The translations under genes were made by a program, and so were the position numbers. Below, piece after piece: positions 8,678-18,087 of a DNA stretch of 64,000 nucleotides (position 1 is its first letter; each line of letters opens with the position of its first letter). The notes beneath the pieces were generated by a model. It was not told the origin of the DNA, ran no database searches, and worked only from the letters and a program-made list of their open reading frames with translations. Origin of the DNA: Pseudomonadota bacterium (GTDB lineage Bacteria; Desulfobacterota; Binatia; Binatales; Binataceae); contig JAJPKP010000086.1 of NCBI GenBank assembly GCA_021323675.1, forward strand, positions 1 through 64,000, read 5' to 3'.

Positions 8678-9601
8678 TCAGACCCTCCTTCGCGTACCGC
8701 CTGCAAGTTCCGACACGCGAGCGCGGCGCTGCACGACCTCCGTGCCCACGCCGATCCGGGTGAAAATTTCGAGCAGCACGGCGTGGCGCACACGCCCGTC
8801 GACAATGTGCGTTTTGGCAACGCCCTTCTGGAGCGCGTCGATGCAGCATTCCACCTTTGGAATCATTCCCTCGTGGATGACGTTGCGGGAGATGAGCCTG
8901 CGCGCCTCGGCCGCATCGAGCGTCGTGATGAGCCGTCCGTCGCGGTCCTTCACGCCTTCCACGTCGCTGAGCAGAATGAGTTTTTCCGCCTTGAGCGCCG
9001 CCGCGATCTCGCCCGCGGCTACATCGGCGTTGATGTTATAGGTCTGGCCGTCGCGACCGACGCCGGTCGGCGCGATTACCGGGATGAACTTGGCGGCCTC
9101 CAGAGTGCGAATAATGTCCGGGTTGATCTCGTCGACTTCGCCGACCAGCCCGATGTCCAGGCTGCTCTTGCGTCCGTGTTCGTCCCGCACCATCATCCGC
9201 ATCTTGCGCGATACAATCAGATTGCCGTCCTTGCCGGACAGCCCTACCGCGCGCCCGCCGTGGCGCGAGATCATCGCGACGATGTCCTTGTTGATTCTCT
9301 GCAGGACCATCTCCGCCGCTTCCATCGTCGCCTCGTCGGTCACGCGCATCCCGCGCACGAACCGCGACTTGAGCCCAAGCTTCCCGATAAGTTCGGTTAT
9401 CTGCGGCCCGCCGCCATGAACGATAACGGGATTGATTCCTACAAGGTCGAGGAGCACGACGTCTTCGGCAAACCCGAGCCGCAGCTCTTCCGACTCCATC
9501 GCGTGGCCGCCGTACTTGATGACGATGGTCTTGCCGTGGAAGCGCCGGATGTAGGGCAGCGCTTCGATCAGCACTTCGGCTCGCTGAATCAGGTCTTTCA
9601 C
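8678..9601 (-). CDS. argB: N-acetylglutamate kinase
   Basis: Phosphorylates N-acetylglutamate, usually the arginine-feedback control point. The amino-acid kinase glycine loops KYGGHAM and [10 protein letters not shown], then GLSGKDGNL and the [12 protein letters not shown] segment are all visible. Starting from GTG 9601 behind GGAGGA it has 307 residues; it has the N-terminal helix (about residues 1-20) that in arginine-sensitive kinases forms the hexamer and inhibitor site, so feedback inhibition is likely (inference). First arginine gene of the run, 107 bases after hslU. Confidence 0.95.
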   Translation of the reverse strand: MKDLIQRAEVLIEALPYIRRFHGKTIVIKYGGHAMESEELRLGFAEDVVLLDLVGINPVIVHGGGPQITELIGKLGLKSRFVRGMRVTDEATMEAAEMVLQRINKDIVAMISRHGGRAVGLSGKDGNLIVSRKMRMMVRDEHGRKSSLDIGLVGEVDEINPDIIRTLEAAKFIPVIAPTGVGRDGQTYNINADVAAGEIAAALKAEKLILLSDVEGVKDRDGRLITTLDAAEARRLISRNVIHEGMIPKVECCIDALQKGVAKTHIVDGRVRHAVLLEIFTRIGVGTEVVQRRARVSELAGGTRRRV

Positions 9602-9708
9602 GTCTCCTCCGCCGCGAAAACGCTCACGCGGCCATCAAAACAGGCTTGCAGTCGCGGCGCAATTACCGGCGTGTGAATCCGTCTGGCGGCGTCCGCAAAC
9701 CGCCTGCT

Positions 9709-11079
9709 TTAGAGAATAAAGCGGGACAGGTCCTCATCCTTGACGATCGGGTCGAGGTAACGATGGACGTAGGCGGCGTCGATCGTGACCTCGCGGTCGT
9801 GAAGTTCCGGCGCATCGAAGGACAGATCCTCCAGCACTCGCTCGAGCACCGTATGGAGCCGGCGCGCGCCGATATTTTCGCTGCGCGCATTCACCTTGGC
9901 GGCAATTTCGGCCAACGCCCCAACGCCGTCGTCGGTGAAAACGAGCTTCACGCCCTCGGTCGCCATCAATGCGACGTATTGCTTGGTAAGCGCGTTTTCC
10001 GGTTCGGTCAGGATGCGCACGAAGTCGTCGCGCGTCAAAGCGCCCAACTCGACGCGAATCGGAAACCGCCCCTGGAACTCCGGAATCAGGTCCGAGGGCT
10101 TCGAAGTGTGAAAAGCCCCGGACGCGACAAACAGGATATGATCGGTGCGCACCGCTCCGTACTTGGTGTTGACCGTCGATCCTTCGACGATCGGGAGCAA
10201 GTCGCGCTGAACTCCCTCGCGCGACACATCCGGGCCGCGGCTGGCCTCGCGCCCGGCGATCTTGTCGATTTCATCGATGAAAACAATCCCGGACTGCTCG
10301 GCTCGGGCAATCGCCTCGTGCGCGACCGCATCCATATCGACCAGGCGCGCCGCCTCCTCCTGGGTCAGGAGCTCCAGCGCCTCGGGAATTTTGACCTTAC
10401 GGGTCCGCGTCTTCTTGGGCATGATCTGATTCATGAGCTCCTTCATGTTGAAGCCCATTTCCTCCATGCCCTGAGGCGTAAACACCTCGACCATCGGGGC
10501 CGCCGCGGCAACTTCGATTTCGACCTCGCGATCGTCGAGATGGCCCTGGCGCAGCAGCTTGCGCAGCTTCTCGCGGGTCTCGCGCTGAGTATCCTCTTCG
10601 ACCGGCTGCAAGCGTCCTTCCGGACTGATGCTCGCCGGGCGTTTAACCTTGGTGGGGGGAGGAAAAAGGATGTCGAGCAACCGTTCCTCGGCGGCGTCGC
10701 GCGCTTTGACCGCGACACGCTCACGCGCCTCGTCGCGCACCATCTTAACGGAAATCTCCGCCAGATCGCGGATCATCGACTCGACGTCGCGCCCGACATA
10801 TCCGACCTCGGTGTAGCGCGAGGCTTCAACCTTGATAAACGGGGCTTGCGCCAGACGCGCGAGGCGGCGCGCGATTTCGGTTTTGCCGACCCCGGTCGGA
10901 CCGATCATCAAAATGTTCTTGGGGGCGATCTCGTCGCGCAACTCCGGCGCGACGTTCTGCCGCCGCCATCGGTTTCTAAGCGCAATCGCTACCGCGCGCT
11001 TCGCGTCGTGCTGGCCGACGATGTACCGGTCGAGTTCGGAGACGATCTCCCGCGGAGTCATTACTTGTGCAACAGCCAT
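9709..11079 (-). CDS. hslU: ATP-dependent protease ATPase subunit HslU
   Basis: AAA+ unfoldase of the HslUV (ClpYQ) protease. Walker A GPTGVGKT is at residues 60-67, Walker [11 protein letters not shown] about 248, and the [13 protein letters not shown] segment (including the GYVG pore loop) follows Walker A. The inserted I domain is covered by about residues 110-230 and is rich in charged residues. 456 residues, ending in the characteristic short hydrophobic tail SRFIL that docks into HslV. It lies 142 bases after hslV, a wider gap than usual for this pair. Confidence 0.96.
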   Translation of the reverse strand: MAVAQVMTPREIVSELDRYIVGQHDAKRAVAIALRNRWRRQNVAPELRDEIAPKNILMIGPTGVGKTEIARRLARLAQAPFIKVEASRYTEVGYVGRDVESMIRDLAEISVKMVRDEARERVAVKARDAAEERLLDILFPPPTKVKRPASISPEGRLQPVEEDTQRETREKLRKLLRQGHLDDREVEIEVAAAAPMVEVFTPQGMEEMGFNMKELMNQIMPKKTRTRKVKIPEALELLTQEEAARLVDMDAVAHEAIARAEQSGIVFIDEIDKIAGREASRGPDVSREGVQRDLLPIVEGSTVNTKYGAVRTDHILFVASGAFHTSKPSDLIPEFQGRFPIRVELGALTRDDFVRILTEPENALTKQYVALMATEGVKLVFTDDGVGALAEIAAKVNARSENIGARRLHTVLERVLEDLSFDAPELHDREVTIDAAYVHRYLDPIVKDEDLSRFIL

Positions 11080-11221
11080 CGGAGTCTGTCCGCGCGGCCG
11101 CGCTCCCGCGCGCCGGCCGCTTTCTCAAAGATTAATCGTCCTGTAAAGCCGTGCCTATATCCGAACCCCCGCGTCGCACCGGTTTCCGTCTCGGCTCGGT
11201 AACGGCAACGCCGCGCGCGGA

Positions 11222-11782
11222 CTACAACTCTTCGATCACGAACTGATCGTTGGTATAGACGCAAATCTCGGCCGCAACTTTCATCGAAGCTTCGACGATC
11301 TGGCGCGCGGTCATCCCGGGATTGTGCCTTATCAGCGCGCGCGCGGCGGCAAGCGCGAAATTCCCGCCTGAACCGATCGCGAGCACTCCATCATCGGGCT
11401 CGATCACATCGCCCGCGCCGGAGATGAGCAGCGAACTCTCGCTGTCCGCGACTACCAGCATCGCCTCCAGCCGCCGGAGAACGCGGTCGGTCCTCCAATC
11501 CTTGGCAATCTCGACCGCAGCGCGGCGCAACACCCCGTTGAACTCCTGGAGCTTGCCTTCGAACTTGTCGAACAGCGTAAGCGCGTCGGCGGTCGAGCCG
11601 GCAAAGCCGGCCAGCACCCGATCGTTGTGCAGGCGGCGCACCTTGCGCGCGCCGCGCTTCATGACCGTTTGACCGACGCTGACCTGGCCATCTCCCGCCA
11701 TCACGACCTTTCCGTCGTGGCGTACGCTCAGGATGGTGGTGCTGCGGACCTTGTTTTCGGGTTCAAGCCCTCGGATGGGCAC
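11222..11782 (-). CDS. hslV: ATP-dependent protease peptidase subunit HslV
   Basis: Proteasome-like threonine peptidase. The mature N-terminus is the [10 protein letters not shown] strand; the nucleophile is Thr15 counting from GTG 11782, so a 14-residue propeptide would be removed. GDGQVS, KVRRL and [14 protein letters not shown] are the other family blocks. The reading frame gives no ATG ahead of the threonines, and GTG 11782 overlaps the xerC end by 20 bases, consistent with coupling. With HslU it forms a two-ring cytoplasmic protease. Confidence 0.95.
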   Translation of the reverse strand: MPIRGLEPENKVRSTTILSVRHDGKVVMAGDGQVSVGQTVMKRGARKVRRLHNDRVLAGFAGSTADALTLFDKFEGKLQEFNGVLRRAAVEIAKDWRTDRVLRRLEAMLVVADSESSLLISGAGDVIEPDDGVLAIGSGGNFALAAARALIRHNPGMTARQIVEASMKVAAEICVYTNDQFVIEEL

Positions 11783-12668
11783 CTCGATGCACCTCTTTCA
11801 GATGATTCACGCTCACGTGCGTGTAGCGCTGGGTGGTCGCGAGGCTCGCGTGCCCCAGCATCTCCTGAATCGATCGCAGGTCCGCGCCATTGTCCAGCAG
11901 ATGCGTGGCGAAGCAATGGCGCAGTCCGTGGGGCGTCACGCCCCCGATGATTCCGGCCGCGATAAGCCGCCGCGCCACGATCATCTGCACGCTGCGCGTG
12001 GTAAGCCGCGTTCCCCGCAGATTGGTGATCACGGGGCTGCCGGCCTCCCACGCCATCGGCATCGCCGCGCGCCACGCTCGGAGCGCATCGAGCGCGGGCT
12101 CGCCGATCGGAACCACGCGGTCCTTGTTTCCTTTGCCCGATCGCACCGTGACCATTCCCGCATCTTCATCTATATCCCGCCAGTCGAGTCCGACCAACTC
12201 GCTGACGCGCAACCCTGTCGAATAGAGGGTCTCGATTATGGCGCGATCGCGCAGCGCCTGCGGCCGATGGTCGTCCGAGTCAAATTCGGCCAGGCGCCGG
12301 ATGTCATCGCCGCCGATGATCGACGGCAGCCTGCGCTCGAGCTTCGGCGATCTGAGCGATCGGGCCGGGCTGGGGGCGCCAGTGGATGCCTCGCGATGGC
12401 GAAAGAACGCCTTCACCGCGGCCAGGCGCCTTTGCACGGTCGCGCGCTTCGCCCCGTTCTTCATCATGTCGTCGAGCCAGGCGCGTATGTCGTCGGAATC
12501 GATCTCGCCGGGATCGACAGTCTCGCGCGGATTTCCGCGCGCCGCCGCCCGGTCGATGAGAAAATTCCGGAAAAAGACCAGGTCTCTTCGGTAGTTGTCC
12601 ACGGTGTGGCGCGAGGCGCGCGAAACCTTTGCCAGCGCTTCCACGAATGCTTCTATTTCCGCGTTCAT
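11763..12668 (-). CDS. xerC: Tyrosine recombinase XerC
   Basis: Site-specific recombinase that resolves chromosome dimers, normally with XerD at dif. The SAM-like N-terminal core-binding domain spans about 1-90 and the catalytic domain 115-295. Active-site residues are Arg154 (TGLRVSEL), Lys179 (SGKGNK), His247 and Arg250 (HGLRH), His273 ([12 protein letters not shown]) and Tyr282. 301 residues, typical. The xerC-hslV-hslU order matches the cod/hsl locus known in Bacillus, so this is a housekeeping recombinase rather than an integrase. First gene of the leftward run; a 99-base divergent gap separates it from the Cys-rich gene. Confidence 0.93.
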   Translation of the reverse strand: MNAEIEAFVEALAKVSRASRHTVDNYRRDLVFFRNFLIDRAAARGNPRETVDPGEIDSDDIRAWLDDMMKNGAKRATVQRRLAAVKAFFRHREASTGAPSPARSLRSPKLERRLPSIIGGDDIRRLAEFDSDDHRPQALRDRAIIETLYSTGLRVSELVGLDWRDIDEDAGMVTVRSGKGNKDRVVPIGEPALDALRAWRAAMPMAWEAGSPVITNLRGTRLTTRSVQMIVARRLIAAGIIGGVTPHGLRHCFATHLLDNGADLRSIQEMLGHASLATTQRYTHVSVNHLKEVHRGAHPRA

Positions 12669-12767
12669 CCCGCCTCGCCGACCCCGCTTGCACGGGCTAT
12701 GCTACCAAGGGCGGTCGGAGCGAAAAAGCACGCCTCGGCCGCGCGCCGGGGAACGAACGGTATCACG

Positions 12768-13058
12768 ATGAACTGCTTCTTTTGCGGGCGAGAAATCGAC
12801 ACGCGCGATCGGATCGGCTTCCGCGCTTCGTGCCCGGGATGCGAGCGGCCGCTCCACGCCTGCCGGAACTGCGAGTTCTATGACCCTGCGTATCACAATG
12901 AATGCCGCGAAACGCAGGCGGATCGGGTAGTGGACAAGGACCGATTCAACTTCTGCGAATATTTTGCTCCCGCCTCGCGGCGCGCGGCCGCCGCGGGCAT
13001 CTCCACAAAGGCAGCCGCCGCAAGCAAGCTCGAGGAGCTGTTCAAGAAGAAGACATGA
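12768..13058 (+). CDS. Cysteine-rich zinc-binding-like protein, unknown function
   Basis: A 96-residue protein starting MNCFFCG. It has four paired cysteine motifs: Cys3/Cys6, Cys22/Cys25 (CPGC), CRNC, then single cysteines in HNEC and FNFCEYF. The middle, RNCEFYDPAYHNECRE, is highly ordered and resembles uncharacterised small proteins of deltaproteobacteria, but I cannot name the family. The C-terminal 30 residues are Ala/Lys rich and probably helical. The longer open frame upstream has no conserved content. Its stop overlaps the next ATG by four bases, so it is coupled to the lipoprotein gene. Confidence 0.75.
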   Translation: MNCFFCGREIDTRDRIGFRASCPGCERPLHACRNCEFYDPAYHNECRETQADRVVDKDRFNFCEYFAPASRRAAAAGISTKAAAASKLEELFKKKT

Positions 13059-13480
13059 TGGCCCATTTGAAACTCGCAAGCTCCCCCGCGATCGCGATGC
13101 TGGCGGCAGCAGCCGCGGCGGTTGCCCTCTTTGCCTGTCAGCCGGCAAACAGCCCTCGCGGCGTCGTCGATCGGTTCATCGCCGCGCACTACATGGCGAT
13201 CGATCTCAAGGCGGCCGAACCGCTGTGCACCGGGCTTGCCCTCGACAAGCTTCACGAAGAGATGAAGCTGACCGCGGGCCAACCCATCGACGCCTCCACC
13301 CGCAAACCCATCATCCATTACAAGCTCACGGCGAAACGCGAGAGCCCGGATCATGTTGAATACCTGTTCCGCGCGACGATCGACGTGCCGGACGGCGGTT
13401 CGTTCGAGAAGAACTGGATGATCACGGCGCGCAAGGAATCCGACACCTGGAAGGTGTCGAATTTCAGCGAATACGACTGA
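13055..13480 (+). CDS. Lipoprotein with NTF2-like domain
   Basis: 141 residues from ATG 13055. A basic start, an Ala-rich hydrophobic core and the lipobox LFAC (Cys about 27) mark it as a lipoprotein. The mature part starts with GVVDRFIAAHYMAIDLKAAEPL, then a beta-rich half ending TWKVSNFSEYD, which fits the DUF4878/NTF2-like fold often seen in small lipoproteins. It lies 11 bases before glmU and overlaps the Cys-rich gene, so it probably shares the cell-envelope operon. Function unknown. Confidence 0.75.
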   Translation: MMAHLKLASSPAIAMLAAAAAAVALFACQPANSPRGVVDRFIAAHYMAIDLKAAEPLCTGLALDKLHEEMKLTAGQPIDASTRKPIIHYKLTAKRESPDHVEYLFRATIDVPDGGSFEKNWMITARKESDTWKVSNFSEYD

Positions 13481-13491
13481 ACGGACGAGCG

Positions 13492-14937
13492 ATGAAGGAA
13501 AGAGAGCTGGCAGCGATTGTGCTTGCGGCCGGGCTAGGCACCCGGATGAAGTCGAAGCGCGCGAAAGTGCTGCACGAACTGGCGGGCGCGCCGATTATCG
13601 CTCGCAGCCTGCGTCCGATGCTCGCGATCGGCGCGCGTCCGGTCGTCGTGGTAGTGGGCCATCAGGCGGCGGAGGTCGAGGCGGCCGCGCGTGCGAACGC
13701 CGATACGCCGCTGGCGTTCGCGCTTCAGCCCGAGCTTCGCGGAACCGGAGATTCCGCGCGCCACGGCCTGGCCGCGCTGCCGGATGATTTCGCGGGAGAT
13801 GTACTGATCGGGTACGGCGACATGCCGATGGTGACCGCCGAGACGCTGGCCGCCTTTCACCAGGCTCATCGTGAAAGCGGCGCCGCGCTTTCCTTTATCA
13901 GCGTGCACCTCTCCGATCCTGGCGCATATGGGCGCGTGGTGCGCGACGAGACGGGACGGGTACGCGCGATCGTCGAGGCGCGCGACGCGACCGACGAAGA
14001 GCGCGCGATCGATGAAATCAACACGGGTTTTTACTGCGCCGACATGCAATTCCTGCGCAGCGCCGTGAATGAGCTCAAGCCGGACAACGCCCAACGAGAG
14101 TACTACCTTACCGATATCGTCATGATTGCCCGCGGACGGGGACTGCCCGTCAACGCGTGGATCGCGGGCAATCCGGCGGAATTCGCCGGAGTCAACTCGC
14201 GCGAGGAGCTTGCCCATATGGAACGGGAAATTCGCGAACAGGTTAACCGCCGGCTCATGGCGGCCGGTGTCACTCTGATCGACCCCGCAACCGCCTACAT
14301 ATCGGACCAGGCTGAAATCGCATCGGATGTCATCATCGGACCCAACGTACAGATACTGGGTCGATGCCGGATCGGCGAGGGCGTACAGATAGACGGCACG
14401 GCGTGGCTCAAGGATGTCGAGATCGGCCCGCGATGCCATCTCAAAATCGGCGTGCGCGCCGAGGATTGCCGTATCGGAGAAGAATCCGAAATCGGCCCGT
14501 TCGCGAATCTTCGCGCCGGCACCGACCTCGAAGGCCACAACCGCATCGGCAACTTTGTCGAGACCAAGAAAGCGCGCATCGGGCGCGGCACCAAGGCAAG
14601 TCACCTGAGCTATCTCGGCGATGCGGTAATCGGACGCGACACCAATGTCGGCTGCGGCGTAATCACCGTCAACTACGACGGCTACGAAAAGCACGAAACG
14701 CGCATCGGAGATCGATGCATGGTCGGTTGCGATACTCAACTCGTCGCGCCGGTTACGGTGGGAAGCGATGTGTACGTCGCCTCAGGCACGACCATCGTTC
14801 GCGAGGTCGCGGACGGCGCGCTCGTGATGTCGCATCATCCCCAGCGCGAAAAACCGGGATGGGTGAAGACCTGGCGCGAACGACACGGCGATCCAACCCC
14901 CGTAAACGGATCCGCCACGGACGCAAAGCCTCGATAG
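13492..14937 (+). CDS. glmU: Bifunctional GlmU: UDP-GlcNAc pyrophosphorylase/GlcN-1-P acetyltransferase
   Basis: Makes UDP-N-acetylglucosamine for peptidoglycan and lipopolysaccharide. The N-terminal uridyltransferase half shows LAAGLGTRMKS and K-V-LHELAG, GYGDMPM and NTGFYCAD. From about residue 250 a left-handed beta helix of hexapeptide repeats begins (IGPNVQI, IGEGVQI), with the acetyltransferase contacts FVETKKARIG, SYLGDAVIG and NYDGYEKHETRIG. 481 residues, slightly longer than usual because of a polar tail. A stem at 14939-14959 lacking a T-tract follows the stop. It works in the same pathway as glmS, 9 kb downstream. Confidence 0.95.
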   Translation: MKERELAAIVLAAGLGTRMKSKRAKVLHELAGAPIIARSLRPMLAIGARPVVVVVGHQAAEVEAAARANADTPLAFALQPELRGTGDSARHGLAALPDDFAGDVLIGYGDMPMVTAETLAAFHQAHRESGAALSFISVHLSDPGAYGRVVRDETGRVRAIVEARDATDEERAIDEINTGFYCADMQFLRSAVNELKPDNAQREYYLTDIVMIARGRGLPVNAWIAGNPAEFAGVNSREELAHMEREIREQVNRRLMAAGVTLIDPATAYISDQAEIASDVIIGPNVQILGRCRIGEGVQIDGTAWLKDVEIGPRCHLKIGVRAEDCRIGEESEIGPFANLRAGTDLEGHNRIGNFVETKKARIGRGTKASHLSYLGDAVIGRDTNVGCGVITVNYDGYEKHETRIGDRCMVGCDTQLVAPVTVGSDVYVASGTTIVREVADGALVMSHHPQREKPGWVKTWRERHGDPTPVNGSATDAKPR

Positions 14938-15029
14938 GCCCGCGCCCGCATCGCGCGGGTAATCAGCCCGCCGGGTGTAGGCGAGAATGCGAAGGGGCTG
15001 AAGTTTCACGCCGAGTGCTTTTGTTGGTA

Positions 15030-15070
15030 TAGAGATAGAAATCTCTACAAGTGTCGGTAGCCCCACTTGT
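15030..15070 (+). promoter_or_regulatory. Two inverted repeats, candidate TetR operator
   Basis: TAGAGAT and ATCTCTA form a perfect seven-base inverted repeat with a four-base spacer at 15030-15047. It runs into a second one, ACAAGTG at 15047-15053 and CACTTGT at 15064-15070. Both lie 30-75 bases before the TetR start at 15103, the usual place for an autoregulatory operator. No strong -35/-10 pair is evident. Confidence 0.5.
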
Positions 15071-15102
15071 GCGTGCCCGCGTTTCGAGAAAAGCGAAGCC
15101 CG

Positions 15103-15729
15103 ATGCCGTTAGCTGTTCGAAGTGAAAGCAAACCCAAGCGCCGCCGTCGCCGCCCCGACGAAGCCGAAGCCGAAATCCTGAAAGCGGCGGAACGCTTTCT
15201 GTGGAAACGCCCGTTCCGCGAGATGAACGTGATGGACCTGATGGATGAGACCGGGCTCAAGCGCTCGTCCTTCTATCATTACTTCAACGACCGCCACGAA
15301 CTCATCGTCCGCCTCGTGGACAAGCTCGCCCAGGAACTGACCAAGCTGAATGAAATCTGGATGATGGGTGAAACCGATCCGGTCGCCGACCTTCGCACCG
15401 GCTACGAAGGAATCGGACGTTTCTGGGTTGAGCACGGTCCCGTGCTGCGAGCGATCGCGGATGCCGCGACCCAGGACTCCTTGGTTGAAAAAGCTCATCG
15501 CGAGTTTCGCGACCGGTTCATACGCGGCAGCGCGGAGCGAATTCGCGCCGACATCGAGCGCGGCCTGATCCAGCCGCTTAATCCGGACACCACCGCCGAG
15601 GCGCTGATAATGATGAGCGAAGCGGTGCTGAACGAAAAACTCGGCAACGGCCGAGACCGCGACTGGGAGCCGGCCATCGACGCCCTGGCGACCATCTGGC
15701 AGCGCGCGCTTTACGGCGCCGCGAAATGA
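15103..15729 (+). CDS. TetR family transcriptional regulator
   Basis: 208 residues from ATG 15103. After a basic Arg/Lys tail, the DNA-binding domain covers about residues 15-65: AEAEILKAAERFL, then MNVMDLMDETGLKRSSFYHYFNDRHEL, which is the classic TetR helix-turn-helix followed by the YHYF signature. The C-terminal ligand domain is helical and unassigned. TTG 15067 would add a 12-residue extension without a ribosome binding site. It ends directly against the molybdenum-hydroxylase operon, which reads towards it, so it may respond to a substrate of that operon, but no operator copy was seen there. Confidence 0.88.
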   Translation: MPLAVRSESKPKRRRRRPDEAEAEILKAAERFLWKRPFREMNVMDLMDETGLKRSSFYHYFNDRHELIVRLVDKLAQELTKLNEIWMMGETDPVADLRTGYEGIGRFWVEHGPVLRAIADAATQDSLVEKAHREFRDRFIRGSAERIRADIERGLIQPLNPDTTAEALIMMSEAVLNEKLGNGRDRDWEPAIDALATIWQRALYGAAK

Positions 15730-18087
15730 TCAGCGGGACTTTCCTTCGATTATCGCAAGCACGCGTTCCGGCGTGAGAGGAATCTGAGTGACGCGCGGAC
15801 TGAGATCGCGCAGCGCATCCGCCACCGCGTTGGCAATTGCGGCGGGCGGAGCTATCGCGCCGCCCTCGCCCATCCCCTTGATTCCGCCGACCGTGAACGG
15901 CGACGGCGTCTCGATATGCGCGATCTCGACACGCGGCACATCGGGCGCCGTGGGCGGCATGTAGTCCATCAACGTCCCGGTCAAGATCTGGCCGTTTTCA
16001 TCATAGACGACTTCTTCATACAGGGCGCTGCCAACTCCCTGCGCGACGCCACCTTGGATTTGCCCGTCAACGATCATCGGGTTCAGGATCGTGCCACAGT
16101 CCTCGACCACGGCGTAGCGCACGACCTTGACGATGCCGGTGTCCATATCCACCTCAACCTCCGCCGCGTGGCAGGCGTTGGAATGTGTCATCGGCGGGGG
16201 CTCGTAGCGCGCGATGAACTCGAGGCTTTGGTCCTCCTCCGTGGGCAGGCCTGCGCGCCCAATCCACACGGCCTCGGCGATATCGCGAAGCTCGGCGAGC
16301 GGGGCGCCGTCGCTGGCGCGGCATATCGCGCCGCCGCGGATGTCAAGTTCGGCCGCTGGAAGCTCGGTCATTCGTGAAGCGGCTCGCAGAATCTTGTCGC
16401 GCACTTTTTGCGCCGCGCGGATCACCGCTCCGCCCGAAACCACCGCCACGCGTGAGCCGCCCGCGAACCATCCGCGCGGAGTCGCGGCCGTGTCGCCCTG
16501 GATGACTCTGACATTGGCGGGATCGAGGCCAAGCACATCGGCCGCCACCTGCGCGAAAACGGTTTCGTGGCTTTGTCCCTGCGAGTTGGTTCCGAGCGCG
16601 ACCGTCACGCTGCCGTCGGTCTCCATCCGCACCATCGCCGGTTCCGACCCGCTGCCGGGCGGCCCGAGCGTCTGCCACACCATCGCGCTCGGCGCGGTCA
16701 TTTCGATATACGATGCGAATCCGACTCCGCGGCGCACCGCGCCAGACGCCTGAAGGGGACGATCGTCCGCCATCATCGCGACCGCTTTCTGAAGGCATTC
16801 GCGATGGCTTCCGCTTTCAATCTGATCGCCGGTGATGGTCGTGTATGGATGCTCGTGTCTGGGGATCATGTTGTCCAATCGCATCGCGACTCGATCGATG
16901 CCCAGGCGTCCGGCCGCGATGTCGATCAGCCGCTCCATCACGAATACCCCTATCGGCTGGCCGACTCCGCGATAGGCGCCAATCGAACACTTGTTGGTCG
17001 CGACCGACACCGTCGTGTAGGCGTACGCGGGAATCTTGTACGGACCCGGCATCGCCATCGCCGTGACGTTGGCTTCGAAGGTGCGCCAGGGATATTCGGT
17101 GTAAGCGCCGATGTCGCAGGTGATGTGCGCGCGCAAGCCGAGAATCGTGCCGTCCCTGGCGACCGCGAGCTCGCCGCGAACGATCTGATCCTTCGCATGC
17201 TGCGACGCGATGAGATGCTCGCGTCGGTCTTCAATCCATTCGACGGGACGGCCCAGTTCGCGCGCGAGCGCCGCCGCCAGCAATTCCTCTGGAAAAACGT
17301 GCGACTTGAGGCCGAAACCGCCGCCGACATCGGTGGCAATCACGCGCACGGAATTTTCCGCGCATCCAAGCACCCGCGCGATTTCGGCGCGCAAAACGTG
17401 GGGCATCTGCGTTGAAGCCCATACGGTGAGCATTCCCGATGCAGGGTCGAATGACGCGACGATTCCGCGCCCTTCCATCGGAAGCGCCATGTGCCGACCG
17501 GTGCGAAACCGCTCGCTGACGACAAGATCCGCGCCGCTAAAGGCGGCCTCGATGTCTCCCGCGGCGAATTCCACCTTCTGAAAAACGTTGTCCGGCCATT
17601 CTTCGTGCACGAGAGGTGCCCCGCTTTCCCGCGCACGCTCGGGGTCGACGGCCGGCTCGAGTTCCTCCCACTCGATCTCGACCGCCGCCGCACCGTCTTC
17701 CGCGAGTGCGCGATCTGCCGCCACCACGGCCACGACCGCCTCTCCGACGAAGCGGGCCTTGCCCCTGGCCAGCACCGGCCATTCAACGGATCGGCAGGGC
17801 GGCGCGGGAAAGGAAGATCGATGTTCCATGCGCAGCGGCGGGATGAGCTTTTCCACCTCGGGTGAAGTCAGCACCGCGCGGACGCCGGGCGCGGAGCGCG
17901 CCGCCTCGGTTTCTATCGAGACGATGCGCGCGTGGGCGTAGGGGCTGCGCACGAAGGCAAGCGCAAGTGCGTTCGGCATCCGCACGTCATCAACAAAGGT
18001 CGCCCGCCCGGTCAGCAGGCGCGGATCTTCGACGCGGCGCACGCGCGCGCCCACAAACTTCGCCGTAGTGCCGGGCCGATCCATCAT
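15730..18087 (-). CDS. Molybdenum hydroxylase large subunit (xanthine dehydrogenase/CODH family)
   Basis: Molybdopterin-cytosine-dinucleotide-type large subunit, 785 residues, hydroxylating an unknown substrate. It begins GARVRRVEDPRLLTGRATFVDD, the family N-terminus, and includes DVGGGFGLKS (molybdopterin contact) and KGMGEGGAIAPPAAIANAV (the catalytic Glu lies in GEGG). The active-site loop is AYRGVGQP, unlike the AYXCSFR loop of true carbon-monoxide dehydrogenase and closer to the AYRGAGR of so-called form II enzymes. I therefore do not call it CoxL. The ATG overlaps the small-subunit stop by four bases. Its stop directly abuts the TetR stop. Confidence 0.88.
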   Translation of the reverse strand: MMDRPGTTAKFVGARVRRVEDPRLLTGRATFVDDVRMPNALALAFVRSPYAHARIVSIETEAARSAPGVRAVLTSPEVEKLIPPLRMEHRSSFPAPPCRSVEWPVLARGKARFVGEAVVAVVAADRALAEDGAAAVEIEWEELEPAVDPERARESGAPLVHEEWPDNVFQKVEFAAGDIEAAFSGADLVVSERFRTGRHMALPMEGRGIVASFDPASGMLTVWASTQMPHVLRAEIARVLGCAENSVRVIATDVGGGFGLKSHVFPEELLAAALARELGRPVEWIEDRREHLIASQHAKDQIVRGELAVARDGTILGLRAHITCDIGAYTEYPWRTFEANVTAMAMPGPYKIPAYAYTTVSVATNKCSIGAYRGVGQPIGVFVMERLIDIAAGRLGIDRVAMRLDNMIPRHEHPYTTITGDQIESGSHRECLQKAVAMMADDRPLQASGAVRRGVGFASYIEMTAPSAMVWQTLGPPGSGSEPAMVRMETDGSVTVALGTNSQGQSHETVFAQVAADVLGLDPANVRVIQGDTAATPRGWFAGGSRVAVVSGGAVIRAAQKVRDKILRAASRMTELPAAELDIRGGAICRASDGAPLAELRDIAEAVWIGRAGLPTEEDQSLEFIARYEPPPMTHSNACHAAEVEVDMDTGIVKVVRYAVVEDCGTILNPMIVDGQIQGGVAQGVGSALYEEVVYDENGQILTGTLMDYMPPTAPDVPRVEIAHIETPSPFTVGGIKGMGEGGAIAPPAAIANAVADALRDLSPRVTQIPLTPERVLAIIEGKSR

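Noticed and set aside
9646-11202. 518-codon open frame on the plus strand across hslU
   Set aside because: Antisense shadow of hslU; no recognisable motif.
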